Assembly (NCBI GenBank): GCA_964412195.1
Contig: CAYPNP010000022.1
Span: 1 to 64,000, forward strand
Direction of reading: 5' to 3'
Source of the DNA: CAYPNP01 sp964412195
GTDB lineage: Bacteria > Acidobacteriota > JAAYUB01
DNA length: 64,000 nt
Shown one piece after another: positions 16,331 through 24,432 of this stretch (its first letter is position 1; each line of letters opens with the position of its first letter). The notes beneath the pieces were generated by a model. It saw only the letters and a program-made list of their open reading frames with translations, was not told the DNA's origin and did no database searches. Both the position numbers and the translations under genes were made by a program.

Positions 16331-17495
16331 AGAACCGCGCCAGACGCTCCCCCGCCTCCCGGATCGCGATCTCGTCGGTGAAGCCGAACGAGAGGCGCAG
16401 CTGGCCCTCCCCCGCGGGGCCGAACGCCGAGCCCGGGATCGCCACCACGCCCTCGGACCGGATCAGCTCTTCCGCCACTTCGCAGGAGGGCCGGCCTCCC
16501 CGGTAGCCGACCATGGTAAAGAGGGCCCCGGACGGTTGCCGCCAGCGCAGGCCGGGGATGCCCCGGATCACCGCAGCCAATAGCGCCACGCGGCGGCGCA
16601 GTTCCTCCCGGTAGGCGGCGGGGTAGTCGGGGAAGCGCCGCAGGCAGTCCGCCGCCAGGCGCTGGCCGGGCACTGGAGCGCAGATCAGGGTGGTGTCCTG
16701 GACCTTCAGCACCTGCCGCAGCGCCTCCGGCGGGGCGATCAGGTAGCCGACCCGCCAACCGGTCATCCCGAACAGCTTGGAGAAGCTCCCCACCACGATC
16801 GTCCGTTCGCGCCCGCCCTCCACCTGGAACGGGTGGAGCGGGGCCTCGCCGCCGAACTCCAGCAGCCGGTAGACTTCGTCGTAGTAGAGGACCCATTCCC
16901 GTTCCCGGCAGAGGCCGACCAGGGCGCGCACCTCGTCCGCCGGGTAGACCGCGCCGGTGGGGTTGTTGGGATTGACGCAGACGACGCCGGCCGTGCCCGG
17001 CCCGGCCGCCCCGGCGGGCAGGCGGTCGAAGTCCAGCCCGAACCGCTCCCCCCGCACCGCCATCGGCCAGGGGGCTTCCTCCAACCCCAGGAGCCGGAGT
17101 GCCATGGCGTGGTTGAAGTAGCAGGGCGCTGGCAGGACCACCCGCTCGCCCGGCGCGGCGGTGGCCAGCAGGGCCTGGAAAATGGCATGGTTGGCCCCGG
17201 CCGTGACCAGGACCTCGGCGTCGGGATCCAGCTCCACCCCCAGGCGGGCGCGGTAGTCGGCGGCGATGGCCTCCCGCAGTGCCGGCAGCCCCTGGTCGGG
17301 GGAATAGACGTGCAGGGACCGGTCGGCCAGCTCCGCCCGGAGGGCGTCCAGGCAGGGGGGCGGCGGGGGAAGGTCCGGGATGGCCTGGCCGAGGTGAAGC
17401 ACGGGCCGGTCCGTCGGAGCGTGCCGGCGGGCCGTCTCGTACACTTCGACTATGGCCGGGGAGGCGGTCTGCAGGACGGCGGGGGCGAGGCGCAC
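16308..17495 (-). CDS. Class I/II PLP-dependent aminotransferase
   Basis: 395 residues from GTG 17495, chosen because GGGAGG lies five bases upstream; an in-frame GTG at 17525 has no ribosome site and sits almost on the predicted transcription start. Family hallmarks: 'LGQAIPDLPPP', 'YSPDQGLPALREAIA', 'NPNNPTG', the PLP-phenol Asp in YYDEVY (~206) and the Schiff-base lysine in SFSKLFGMTGWRVGY (~Lys240). Aspartate/aromatic-type aminotransferases of this length act in the cytoplasm on amino acids. The exact substrate cannot be read. It is divergent from an ECF sigma factor, and its 3' end overlaps the LSm-like gene by 23 bases. Confidence 0.9.
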   Translation of the reverse strand: MRLAPAVLQTASPAIVEVYETARRHAPTDRPVLHLGQAIPDLPPPPPCLDALRAELADRSLHVYSPDQGLPALREAIAADYRARLGVELDPDAEVLVTAGANHAIFQALLATAAPGERVVLPAPCYFNHAMALRLLGLEEAPWPMAVRGERFGLDFDRLPAGAAGPGTAGVVCVNPNNPTGAVYPADEVRALVGLCREREWVLYYDEVYRLLEFGGEAPLHPFQVEGGRERTIVVGSFSKLFGMTGWRVGYLIAPPEALRQVLKVQDTTLICAPVPGQRLAADCLRRFPDYPAAYREELRRRVALLAAVIRGIPGLRWRQPSGALFTMVGYRGGRPSCEVAEELIRSEGVVAIPGSAFGPAGEGQLRLSFGFTDEIAIREAGERLARFFSGGRNR

Positions 17496-17534
17496 ACTTT
17501 CCTCCCGGTATGCTAAAATGGGCACGCGGTGGCC

Positions 17535-17563
17535 ATTGTACGGGAATCCCCGCCGGGATACAA
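17535..17563 (-). promoter_or_regulatory. Aminotransferase promoter
   Basis: TTGTAT, 17-base spacer, TACAAT on the minus strand. The predicted start is ~17528, leaving a 33-base leader to the GTG at 17495. The same bases also form a plus-strand promoter. Confidence 0.6.
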
Positions 17564-17564
17564 C
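17536..17564 (+). promoter_or_regulatory. Overlapping opposite-strand promoter toward the ECF sigma gene
   Basis: TTGTAC, 17-base spacer, TACAAC. Its -35 overlaps the minus-strand -10, and its -10 overlaps the minus-strand -35. Transcription would begin near 17571, 70 bases before the sigma-factor ATG. Confidence 0.45.
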
Positions 17565-17640
17565 GTTCCGCCCCCGGTGCGCGTCCTACCCGATGCGGGG
17601 TTCCTCCAGGCCGGATCCGCGGAACCCCCGGAGGGAGAGG

Positions 17641-18198
17641 ATGACGGCAATGCCCGAAACCGCCGCACCCCCCAGCGACGACCTGGCCTTGGTCGGGCGG
17701 GTGGCGTCCGGCGACGAGGCGGCCTTCAACGTGCTGTACCGGGCGCACAGCCCCCGGATCTACTCCCTCGCCCGGCGGCTCAGCGGCGATCCGGCGCTGG
17801 CCGAGGACATGACCCAGGAAGTCTTCCTGCACCTGCTGCGGAAGATCGGCCTGTTCCGCGGCCAGGCCGCGTTCGCCACCTGGCTGTACCGGGTGGCCAT
17901 GAACTTCTGCATCTCCTACCTGCGGTCGCACCGGCCCCCGCCGGCTTCCAGCGAGGAACCGGCCGGCCTCAGCACCGGGGACGCCCCGGTGGTTTCGCTG
18001 CATCGTTGGCTGGACCTGGACGCCGCCATCGCCAGCCTGCCCGGCGGCTACCGGGAAGTCCTGGTGCTGCACGACGTGGAGGGTCTGCGCCACGAGGAGA
18101 TCGCCGCCCTGCTGGGCATATCGGCGGGCACGTCCAAGTCCCAGCTGCACCACGCCCGCCTCAAGATGCGGCGGATCCTGAAAGGAGGGTCGTCATGA
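17641..18198 (+). CDS. ECF-type RNA polymerase sigma factor
   Basis: 185 residues from ATG 17641 (GGAGGGAG upstream). Sigma region 2 covers ~30-95 with 'FNVLYRAHSPRIYSLARRLSGD' split motifs and DMTQEVFLHLLRK, WLYRVAMNFC. Region 4 covers ~130-182, with 'LPGGYREVLVLHDVEGLRHEE' style helices and 'IAALLGISAGTSKSQLHHAR'. It directs RNA polymerase to a small regulon, usually in response to an envelope or stress signal. The stop overlaps the next start (ATGA), the usual coupling of an ECF factor with its anti-sigma factor. Confidence 0.93.
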   Translation: MTAMPETAAPPSDDLALVGRVASGDEAAFNVLYRAHSPRIYSLARRLSGDPALAEDMTQEVFLHLLRKIGLFRGQAAFATWLYRVAMNFCISYLRSHRPPPASSEEPAGLSTGDAPVVSLHRWLDLDAAIASLPGGYREVLVLHDVEGLRHEEIAALLGISAGTSKSQLHHARLKMRRILKGGSS

Positions 18199-18839
18199 CG
18201 ACCGGTTTCCATGCCTGTGCCGAGATCGAATCCCGGCTGTCCGAGCTGGCGGACGACACCCTGCCCCGGGAGGAGGCCCTGGCCGTCCGGGCCCACCTGA
18301 AGGGCTGCCCGTCCTGCCGGCAGGCGCTGGCGGACCTGCAGCGCCTCCGCGACGAGCTCGGCCGGCTGCCCCTCCTCGCCCCGCCCGACTCCCTGGAGAA
18401 CGCCATCCGCCAGCGGGCCCGCACCGAAGGCCTGCTGCGGTCCGCGCCCTCCGCCCGCCCCTGGAAGGACCTGCTGCCCGCCCTGGCGGCGGCCGCCATG
18501 ATCGTCCTGATGGTCGGCATCTGGCCGCTCCTGTTGCAATCGCCGGCGTCCGCGCCCGCCGGCGCCGCCGGCAATCCCTCGCTGGCCGACGCCCAGCGGA
18601 CCTACCGGGACGCCATCGCCAAGATGGAGCCCCGCGCCCAGCAGCAGGTCCGCCAGCTGCCCCCCGAGGCGCGCCAGAGCTTTGAAATCAATCTGGCCCT
18701 CCTCGACGGCGTCATCGCCAATCTCGAGCAGGTCCTCCGGCAGCAGAGCAAGAATCCCCAGCAATGGGAGCACCTGCTGGAGTTGTATCAGCAAAAGGTG
18801 GACTTCCTCGGCCTGTTCCTCGCCCTCGACGCCGGCTAG
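18195..18839 (+). CDS. Membrane anti-sigma factor with zinc-binding (zf-HC2/ZAS) domain
   Basis: 214 residues from ATG 18195, overlapping the sigma stop by four bases, with AAAGGAGGG upstream. The N-terminal ~50 residues carry the HxxxCxxC zinc motif as HLKGCPSC, typical of anti-sigma domains that hold an ECF factor. One transmembrane helix follows at ~97-118 ('AAAAMIVLMVGIWPLLL'). The ~95-residue C-terminal part is extracytoplasmic, helical and Gln-rich, and presumably senses the signal. Release of the sigma factor probably follows a change in, or cleavage of, this sensor. Confidence 0.88.
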   Translation: MTTGFHACAEIESRLSELADDTLPREEALAVRAHLKGCPSCRQALADLQRLRDELGRLPLLAPPDSLENAIRQRARTEGLLRSAPSARPWKDLLPALAAAAMIVLMVGIWPLLLQSPASAPAGAAGNPSLADAQRTYRDAIAKMEPRAQQQVRQLPPEARQSFEINLALLDGVIANLEQVLRQQSKNPQQWEHLLELYQQKVDFLGLFLALDAG

Positions 18840-18854
18840 GCGGTGAATCTCTGC

Positions 18855-18884
18855 TTGACAAGCCTCTCCGCGCTGCCGTATAAA
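18855..18884 (+). promoter_or_regulatory. Strong promoter for rpsA
   Basis: Perfect TTGACA, an 18-base spacer, then TATAAA. The predicted start is ~18891, leaving a leader of ~143 bases. The element and its flanks (TTGACAAGCC...GTATAA) closely match the nrdJ promoter at 31924-31953. Confidence 0.75.
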
Positions 18885-19033
18885 AAGCTGACTTTCACTA
18901 TCTGGATCGTGTCGGATGGAATTATTCAACCCTAACCCCTCTCCTCGTCCCCTGCTGCCCGTCCCGCTCCCGCACTCCACCTCCGTTCGCACACCATCCC
19001 CGGCTATCGCCATTCGCGGAGGAGCCGCCTGAG

Positions 19034-20716
19034 ATGGATGACCAGTTCGCGAGGGGACCCAGGGACTTCGTGCCCCCACTGGGAGCCGAACCCGAAAACT
19101 TCCAGTCCCTGCTGGAGCGCTATGCGACCCGGCAACGGGCCCTGAAGCCCGGAGACGTCGTCCGGGGTTCCGTCCTCTCCCTCACCCACAGCCACGTCCT
19201 GCTGGACATCGGCTTCAAATCGGAAGGCCGCATTCCGCTGGAGCAGGTCCGGCGGGAGGATTTCTTCGGCAACCTCGCCAAAGGCTACCCCCTGGAGGCC
19301 GTGGTCGAAAGCCTCGAGGACCAGGAGGGGTACATCCTCCTGTCCTTCGAGAAGGTCAGCAGGCAGAAGTTCTACGAGGAGATCGAGTCGGCCTACCTGT
19401 CCGGGCGGCTGGTCCCCGGCATGATCACCGAGGTGGTCAAGGGCGGCCTGATCGTGGACATCGGGGTTCGCGCCTTCCTGCCCGGCTCCCAGGTCGACCT
19501 CCATCCCGTGCGCGATCCGGACGAGCTGGTCGGCCGGCGCCTCGAGTTCAAGATCATCCAATTCAACAAGCTCCGGCGGAACATCGTCGTCTCGCGGCGG
19601 GCGGTGCTGGAGTGCGAGCAGGACAAGCTGCGCGAGGAGACCATCCACCGGCTGACGCCGGGCTGCATTCTCGAGGGCGTGGTGAAGAACATCACCGAGT
19701 ACGGCGTCTTCCTCAACCTGGGCGGGCTGGACGGGCTCCTGCACAAGACCGACATCTCCTGGGGGCGGGTGCGCCACCCGGCCGATTTCTTCCAGCTCGG
19801 GCAGCGGATCCGGGTCCTGGTGCTGCACCACGATCCGGAGAGCCGCAAGATCAGCCTGGGCTACAAGCAGCTGGAGCCCGATCCCTGGAAAGACGCGGCC
19901 GCCCGCTTCCCGCCGGGCTCCGTCGTGGAGGCCACCGTCCAGAGCCGGGCCCCCTACGGGCTGTTCGTCGAGATCGGGAAAGGCATCGAGGGCCTGATCC
20001 ACAAGAGCGAGCTCTCCTGGAACACCTGCGAGGAGGTCTCCCTGGAGGGCTTCCGGCCCGGCTCCCGGCTGGCCGTGGTCGTGCTGAGCATGGACGTGTT
20101 CGCGCGCCGCCTCTCGCTCAGCCTGCGGCGCACGCGGCCCAACCCATGGGACGATTTTCAAAAGGCCCACCATAAGAACGACATCATCCAGGGGACCGTC
20201 CGGACCGTCAGCAACCACGGGCTGGTGGTGGAAGCGGCGCCCGGCATCTTCGGCCGGGTGCACCGCAGCGACACCACCTGGAACCGGAACATCCAGGAGC
20301 TCACCGCCCAGTTCAAGCCCGGCCAGCCGGTCCGGGCGGTCATCCTCGAACTCAACGCCGCCGCCCAGCAGCTCACGCTGGGGCTGAAACAGCTCGAGGA
20401 GCACCACTGGGACGACTTCTTCGCCCGGCACCGGGTAGGCGACCAGGTGGAGGGGGTGATCACGCGGCGGCTCGAGTTCGGCGCCTTCGTCCGGCTGGCG
20501 GAGGGGATCGAGGGATTGTGCCACGTCAGCGAGTTCCCCGATGCGGACGCGGAGGAGCTGGAGCGGAGCCTGCAGGCCGGCCTCGCGGTGCGGCCGCGCA
20601 TCATCCGGCTGAATCCCGCCGAGAAGAAGGTCGGACTGAGCCTCCGCCCGTCGGCCGTGGGCCCGGCGGCCGCCCCCGCCGCGAGGCTGGCTGAGAAAGA
20701 CGTGCGCATTCCGTAG
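19034..20716 (+). CDS. rpsA: 30S ribosomal protein S1
   Basis: 560 residues, the usual length for S1. Six consecutive S1/OB-fold RNA-binding repeats are visible, each beginning with a 'G..V.G.V' strand: ~38, ~127, ~214, ~299, ~387 and ~473 (for example 'GCILEGVVKNITEYGVFLNL', 'GSVVEATVQSRAPYGLFVEI', 'DQVEGVITRRLEFGAFVRLA'). S1 binds mRNA leaders on the 30S subunit and helps initiation. The ATG has GGAGGAG ten bases upstream. It stands alone behind a strong promoter rather than next to cmk, its neighbour in many bacteria. Confidence 0.93.
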   Translation: MDDQFARGPRDFVPPLGAEPENFQSLLERYATRQRALKPGDVVRGSVLSLTHSHVLLDIGFKSEGRIPLEQVRREDFFGNLAKGYPLEAVVESLEDQEGYILLSFEKVSRQKFYEEIESAYLSGRLVPGMITEVVKGGLIVDIGVRAFLPGSQVDLHPVRDPDELVGRRLEFKIIQFNKLRRNIVVSRRAVLECEQDKLREETIHRLTPGCILEGVVKNITEYGVFLNLGGLDGLLHKTDISWGRVRHPADFFQLGQRIRVLVLHHDPESRKISLGYKQLEPDPWKDAAARFPPGSVVEATVQSRAPYGLFVEIGKGIEGLIHKSELSWNTCEEVSLEGFRPGSRLAVVVLSMDVFARRLSLSLRRTRPNPWDDFQKAHHKNDIIQGTVRTVSNHGLVVEAAPGIFGRVHRSDTTWNRNIQELTAQFKPGQPVRAVILELNAAAQQLTLGLKQLEEHHWDDFFARHRVGDQVEGVITRRLEFGAFVRLAEGIEGLCHVSEFPDADAEELERSLQAGLAVRPRIIRLNPAEKKVGLSLRPSAVGPAAAPAARLAEKDVRIP

Positions 20717-20742
20717 ACTTTTCCGGATTTCTTTGCTAAAGT
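20714..20742 (+). promoter_or_regulatory. Candidate promoter for the HU gene
   Basis: TAGACT, 17-base spacer, TAAAGT, overlapping the last codon of rpsA. The start would fall near 20749, 24 bases before the HU ATG. The -35 is a partial match. Confidence 0.35.
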
Positions 20743-20772
20743 GAGAAAAAACCAAATTCTTTGGAGGCAAGC

Positions 20773-21048
20773 ATGACCAAAGCCGAACTCGTCGGGATGC
20801 TGGTGCAGAAGACGAACCTGAACAAGAGCGACGCCGCCGTGGTCGTCCAGACCATCCTGGACAGCATCATCCAGTCCCTCCAGTCCGGGGAGAAAGTGGA
20901 ACTCCGGGGATTTGGCAGCTTCAAGATCCGGGTCCGCGGGCCGCGCAAGGGGCGCAACCCGAAGACCGGCGCCACCGTCAAGGTGCCCGGCAAGAAGATC
21001 CCCTACTTCAAGCCCGGCAAAGAACTCCGCGACCTGATCAACCACTGA
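20773..21048 (+). CDS. HU/IHF family DNA-binding protein
   Basis: 91 residues from ATG 20773, preceded by TTGGAGGCAAGC. It matches the bacterial histone-like fold: 'MTKAELVGMLVQKTNLNKSD' helices, GFGSFKIRVRGPRKGRNPKTG (DNA-binding arm) and 'VPGKKIPYFKPGKELRDLIN'. The 'RKGRNPKTG' arm intercalates into DNA and bends it. HU and the IHF subunits cannot be told apart here. Four bases separate it from the HIT gene downstream. Confidence 0.95.
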   Translation: MTKAELVGMLVQKTNLNKSDAAVVVQTILDSIIQSLQSGEKVELRGFGSFKIRVRGPRKGRNPKTGATVKVPGKKIPYFKPGKELRDLINH

Positions 21049-21052
21049 TTCC

Positions 21053-21535
21053 ATGGATTTTCTCTGGACCCCCTGGCGCTACCCGTACATCGCCGGCCTC
21101 CAGGGAAGCGCCCCGGGGTGCATTTTTTGTGACATGCAGTCCGCGGCCGACGCGGACTGCCTCATCGTTCACCGGGCCGAACTCCATTTCATCGTGCTGA
21201 ACCGGTTCCCCTACACCTCCGGCCACAGCATGGTGGTCCCGATGCGGCATTTCGCCCATTTCCACGAGATGACCGAGGCGGAAGGAGCCGAGCTGATCGC
21301 CCTGACCCGGCGGCTGCAGCGGGCGCTCGAGGAGTCCTACCACCCGGAGGGATTCAACATCGGCTGGAACCAGGGCAAGTGCGCCGGCGCGGGGGTGGCC
21401 GGCCACCTGCACCTGCACGTGATCCCGCGCTGGGTCGGCGACACCAACCTGGTGGGCGCCATCGGCGAAACCCGCGTCCTGCCGGAAGACCTCGCCACCA
21501 CGCTGTCGAAGCTGCGGGCGCATTTCGCCAAGTAG
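21053..21535 (+). CDS. HIT family hydrolase/transferase
   Basis: 160 residues beginning MDFLWTPWRYPYIAG. A CIFC pair (Cys23, Cys26) near the start is a common zinc-binding feature of this subgroup. The catalytic histidine triad is 'GHLHLHVIPRW' near the C-terminus, preceded by 'FNIGWNQGKCAGAGVA'. HIT proteins act on nucleotide phosphoanhydrides such as diadenosine tetraphosphate or AMP derivatives, by way of a nucleotidyl-histidine intermediate. It probably shares a message with HU. It lacks a distinct ribosome site, so translation may be coupled. Confidence 0.88.
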   Translation: MDFLWTPWRYPYIAGLQGSAPGCIFCDMQSAADADCLIVHRAELHFIVLNRFPYTSGHSMVVPMRHFAHFHEMTEAEGAELIALTRRLQRALEESYHPEGFNIGWNQGKCAGAGVAGHLHLHVIPRWVGDTNLVGAIGETRVLPEDLATTLSKLRAHFAK

Positions 21536-21574
21536 ACTGACAGCATCGACCAGTCAATTCCAGGGGCGAACGGC

Positions 21575-22177
21575 CTACCGCCCCCCGGTCTCGGGAACGG
21601 ATTTACACCGGGCGCGCGACGGAGCGTGCCCAGCGGACCGCCGGGATGAGGGAGCAGGCGTTTTCACCACGTCGTATTCAAGCGCGATGGTGCTGGTTTT
21701 CGCGTAGAGCCGGTGCCGCGTCAGCCGGAGGCGGGCCAAGCCGGCCGGTGGGGGGAACAGGGGTACGCCGCCGCCGAGCAACACCGGCTTGACGGCGACC
21801 TCCACCGTGTCCACCAGCCCCGCCTCCAGCAGGCTGCGGAACAGTTCCCCCCCGCCGAACAGCCAGATGTCGCCGCCCGGCTCGCCTTTGAGGGCGGCCA
21901 CCGTCCCGGCGGGATCTGCGGAAACAGTCACTCCGGGGCAATCGGCCGGGTCCAGGGTCCGGGAGAAGACGTACGTCTTCATCTCGGGGAAACCCGCGCC
22001 GCCCCCCTGCCGGCGCACCAGGTCATAGGTTTTCCGCCCCATCAGGACGGTGTCGAACGGAGCCATCCACTCGTGGAAATCGATCTCCGGGTCGATGACG
22101 ATCCAGTCGTATTCCCCCTGGGGGCCGGCGATGAACCCGTCCAGGCTCGCGGCCACCGAAAAGCGCACGCGTCGCAT
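21575..22177 (-). CDS. Dihydrofolate-reductase-fold (RibD C-terminal) family protein
   Basis: 200 residues from ATG 22177, with AGGAGGG upstream. Typical blocks: 'VAASLDGFIAGPQGEYDWI', FDTVLMGRKTYDLV, 'YVFSRTLDP' and the NADPH-binding 'IWLFGGGELFRSLLEAGLVD'. Family members reduce pyrimidine or pterin-like substrates with NADPH, but many stand-alone copies, including the YyaP/YwjB group, have no known substrate. The last ~30 residues are polar and probably disordered. The 250 bases upstream, to the lipoprotein gene stop, hold no recognisable element. Confidence 0.85.
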   Translation of the reverse strand: MRRVRFSVAASLDGFIAGPQGEYDWIVIDPEIDFHEWMAPFDTVLMGRKTYDLVRRQGGGAGFPEMKTYVFSRTLDPADCPGVTVSADPAGTVAALKGEPGGDIWLFGGGELFRSLLEAGLVDTVEVAVKPVLLGGGVPLFPPPAGLARLRLTRHRLYAKTSTIALEYDVVKTPAPSSRRSAGHAPSRARCKSVPETGGR

Positions 22178-22427
22178 GAACCCTCCTGTACAGCGATGGT
22201 GGGGATTCACGCACCAGGCCGAATCCCCCTCTCATTGGATGGCCCGGCGAGCAGGCGGGATTGTGCGTCGTCGTCTTCACCAGATCCATGCCCGGAATGT
22301 CAGTGCCGGACAGAGCCATCTCCCGCCGGCAGCTGACGCTGACCGGTACTGACCGCCGGCCGGTGTCTGGATTGTGACAGAGCCTGTCATCACTTCATCG
22401 TTGGTTCTGACCCTGGCCGGCCTTGGG

Positions 22428-22904
22428 CTACTGGACGACGACCCGGCCGAGGTCGATCTCCTCAGTCGATGGATCGACTTGGAAGGTCAGGAAGGCGCTT
22501 CCCTGCCGGAGTGGGGACGGCGCTCCGCTGGGAGGATTCAGGGCGAGGGAAAATTCTCCTCCGGCAGAAACCAGGTCCCGCGGGATTTCCAGCGTGATGG
22601 AGCCTGTCGGGGAGGGATTCTCGCTGATCTTCATATTGCCGAAATGCTCGGTCACCTGACTGAGATCCCCCTGGGCATCACGGACCACCGTCAGGAGGTG
22701 CAGGTTGGCGGTCGAGGCGGCTGATCCGTCCGAATTCACCAACTGCGCCTTCACCCGGAGCGGTCCTGTGGCCGGCGGCTTCGGCTTGCCGGCACAGCCT
22801 CCGGCGAGCATCGTCCAGGCCGCCAAGACCGCGATGAGCGGCGCAGAGCCGGCATGCAGCCGAAAGACGGGCGATCGACCGCGGAATTTCTTGTCATGTC
22901 GCAC
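22428..22904 (-). CDS. Small lipoprotein
   Basis: 158 residues from GTG 22904, which has GAGGAGGT six bases upstream; the longer frame to 23117 has no such site. After a basic start and a hydrophobic stretch ('APLIAVLAAWTMLAGGC'), a cysteine in LAGGC forms a lipobox for lipidation. The mature ~115 residues look like beta-sandwich repeats ('LRVKAQLVNSDGSAAS', 'SITLEIPRDLVSAGG') and carry no named domain. Probably anchored in the envelope. Function unknown. Confidence 0.65.
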   Translation of the reverse strand: MRHDKKFRGRSPVFRLHAGSAPLIAVLAAWTMLAGGCAGKPKPPATGPLRVKAQLVNSDGSAASTANLHLLTVVRDAQGDLSQVTEHFGNMKISENPSPTGSITLEIPRDLVSAGGEFSLALNPPSGAPSPLRQGSAFLTFQVDPSTEEIDLGRVVVQ

Positions 22905-23129
22905 GGGAGTACCTCCTCTTCTCGCAAGTGCCGATCCCATCCAGACAGGCGATGTCACATAGAATGCCAGAGCCGAGCTTTCCACCGGATCATCGCCTCG
23001 AGATCGGTGGGAATTTGAAAGCGGTGATTCGGCGCCGCCTCCGTCCTCCGATGACACGGATCCTGCCCGGCGCATCGTCACCGCACTCCAAAGAGGGCGG
23101 AAGCGACGGCCGGGCACCCGGTGTCCGCG

Positions 23130-23795
23130 TCAGTAGAACAGACGGACCGCTTCGGCGCGCAGGGTCTCGGAGATGCACTCCTTGCCCATCCAGATGCCGG
23201 TGACGCCGGGGACCAGGGCGGCGTCCTGCATCGTTCCCAGCGGCTTGTCGTTGTGCGCCGCGGTGATGGTGCCGTCGGGGAAGAGGGTGATGACCAGCCG
23301 GTCGCCCTCGGCGATGGTGCCCTGGAACCAGCCGACGAATTTCTTCGCCGCGGCGGCCAGCTCCGGCTTCTGCTTCATCTGGGGCAGGTTGTTTTCCAGC
23401 CCCTCGGTGAAGGCGTCGCGGACCTTCTCCGCGTCCACCTCCCGGACGAACTGCATCTCAAACTGCCGGCAGTAGGTGTCCTTCACCAGGCTCTGGAAGA
23501 AGGCGGCCTGGTCCTCGAGGTCAGCGGCCTTGGGCACCTGGGCCTTCCACTTCGCCGCCAGCTGCTGCCGGTAGGCGTTCTCCACGTAGAAGCCGAGGGC
23601 GTATACCTTGATCACCATCTTCTTGCGCACGCCGGTGCCGACGCAGCTCAGGTCGTAGGTCTTGCCCGCGTTCGCCACCTGGCGGCCAGGGGCGAACTTC
23701 TGGCCGGTAGATTCGTCCACAACCTCGCCCGCGAACGCCAGGACGCCCGCCGCCGCCAGCCACGCCGCCAGGACCAGCCATCGAGTCTTTTTCAT
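23130..23795 (-). CDS. Secreted chalcone-isomerase-like protein
   Basis: 221 residues from ATG 23795, with AAAGGAGG upstream. A signal peptide (MKKTRWLVLAAWLAAAGVLA) is followed by the chalcone isomerase-like pattern: 'LSCVGTGVRKKMVIKVYALGFYVE', 'FVREVDAEKVRDAFTEGLE' and 'ITLFPDGTITAAHNDKPLGT' with a terminal GIWMGKECISE helix. Bacterial periplasmic members are thought to bind lipids or fatty acids rather than to isomerise flavonoids. It follows a 94-residue gene with a TGATG junction, so the two are translationally coupled. Confidence 0.85.
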   Translation of the reverse strand: MKKTRWLVLAAWLAAAGVLAFAGEVVDESTGQKFAPGRQVANAGKTYDLSCVGTGVRKKMVIKVYALGFYVENAYRQQLAAKWKAQVPKAADLEDQAAFFQSLVKDTYCRQFEMQFVREVDAEKVRDAFTEGLENNLPQMKQKPELAAAAKKFVGWFQGTIAEGDRLVITLFPDGTITAAHNDKPLGTMQDAALVPGVTGIWMGKECISETLRAEAVRLFY

Positions 23796-24079
23796 CACCT
23801 TCCTCCTTTGGATCCGTTGTGTCGTTCCGGCCACTCCGGCCGCGGATTGGCGAACTCGCCGGCCGGGCGCGCCTCCCAGCGGTCGTCCCACTCGTCGAAC
23901 CGCAGCAGCCACGCCGCCCCGTCCTCGAGGCGGACCTTGAAGTAACTGTAGCCCACGCCGTACCAGCGGTCCAGGACCTCGGCCACCTCGTAGCGCCGTC
24001 CGCGGATGGACACCGCCACCGGCCGCTCGTTGGCGCGGCAGCCGCTGTAGCACCAGACTTGGATGTCGTCGGCGGGCAT
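23795..24079 (-). CDS. Small conserved-looking protein (DUF6504-like)
   Basis: 94 residues. The core RPVAVSIRGRRYEVAEVLDR followed by Trp-Tyr and 'YFKVRLEDGAAWLLRFDEWD' forms a compact all-beta pattern resembling DUF6504-type domains. I recall this type but cannot confirm it. A Cys pair (CYSGC) lies near the start. No signal peptide. Its stop overlaps the ATG of the chalcone-isomerase-like gene (TGATG). No good ribosome site precedes ATG 24079, so the start is provisional. Confidence 0.5.
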   Translation of the reverse strand: MPADDIQVWCYSGCRANERPVAVSIRGRRYEVAEVLDRWYGVGYSYFKVRLEDGAAWLLRFDEWDDRWEARPAGEFANPRPEWPERHNGSKGGR

Positions 24080-24104
24080 GACGGGGGAAATTATACCGGA
24101 AGAC

Positions 24105-24364
24105 GGTGAATCGGTGAATAGGGGAATCGGTGAATCGGCAGAAGTCTTAGCCGTGCTCGTGCTCGCGATCGGGGCTCGGGACTAGGGGCTCGAGGCTCGG
24201 GGGCTGGATTCCGGGAATCAGAATCCGCGATCCGTTGGCTGATGTGAGCAGCTCCCGAGTCCAGGATGCTGGTTTCGAGTCCCGAAACCTCCCCCCCAAT
24301 CCGATTTCCCGATCCCGAGCCCCGAGTCTCGAGCCTCTAGCCCCGATTTCGAGCACGAGCACGA
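24105..24364. repeat. Inverted repeat island (CTCGAG/CCCGAGC type), 350-base gene-free stretch
   Basis: Arms at ~24152-24203 and ~24309-24363 are imperfect inverted copies built from GGGGCTCG/CTCGAGAC units, both ending in CGTGCTCGTGCTCG at the outer edge. GGTGAATCGGTGAAT units precede them at ~24106-24138. No gene is seen between 24080 and 24432 apart from this island and the promoter that follows it. A similar CTCGAG block is at ~29505-29550. Confidence 0.8.
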
Positions 24365-24378
24365 TCGAATTGGGGAAG

Positions 24379-24407
24379 TTGAGATACGGCGGGGGCTGTG
24401 ATATAGT
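24379..24407 (+). promoter_or_regulatory. Promoter for the metallophosphoesterase gene
   Basis: TTGAGA, 17-base spacer, TATAGT. The predicted start near 24414 gives a ~19-base leader to ATG 24433. Confidence 0.6.
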
Positions 24408-24432
24408 GCCCCCGGCCTTTGGGAAGGGGATC

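Noticed and set aside
17452..17640. Longer N-terminus for the ECF sigma factor
   Set aside because: It overlaps the aminotransferase start and both promoters, and reads as Arg/Pro-rich shadow sequence. The ATG at 17641 has GGAGGGAG upstream.
24235..24432. N-terminal extension of the metallophosphoesterase
   Set aside because: It is encoded by the repeat island, crosses the promoter, and the family begins at MRYLVLSDIH.
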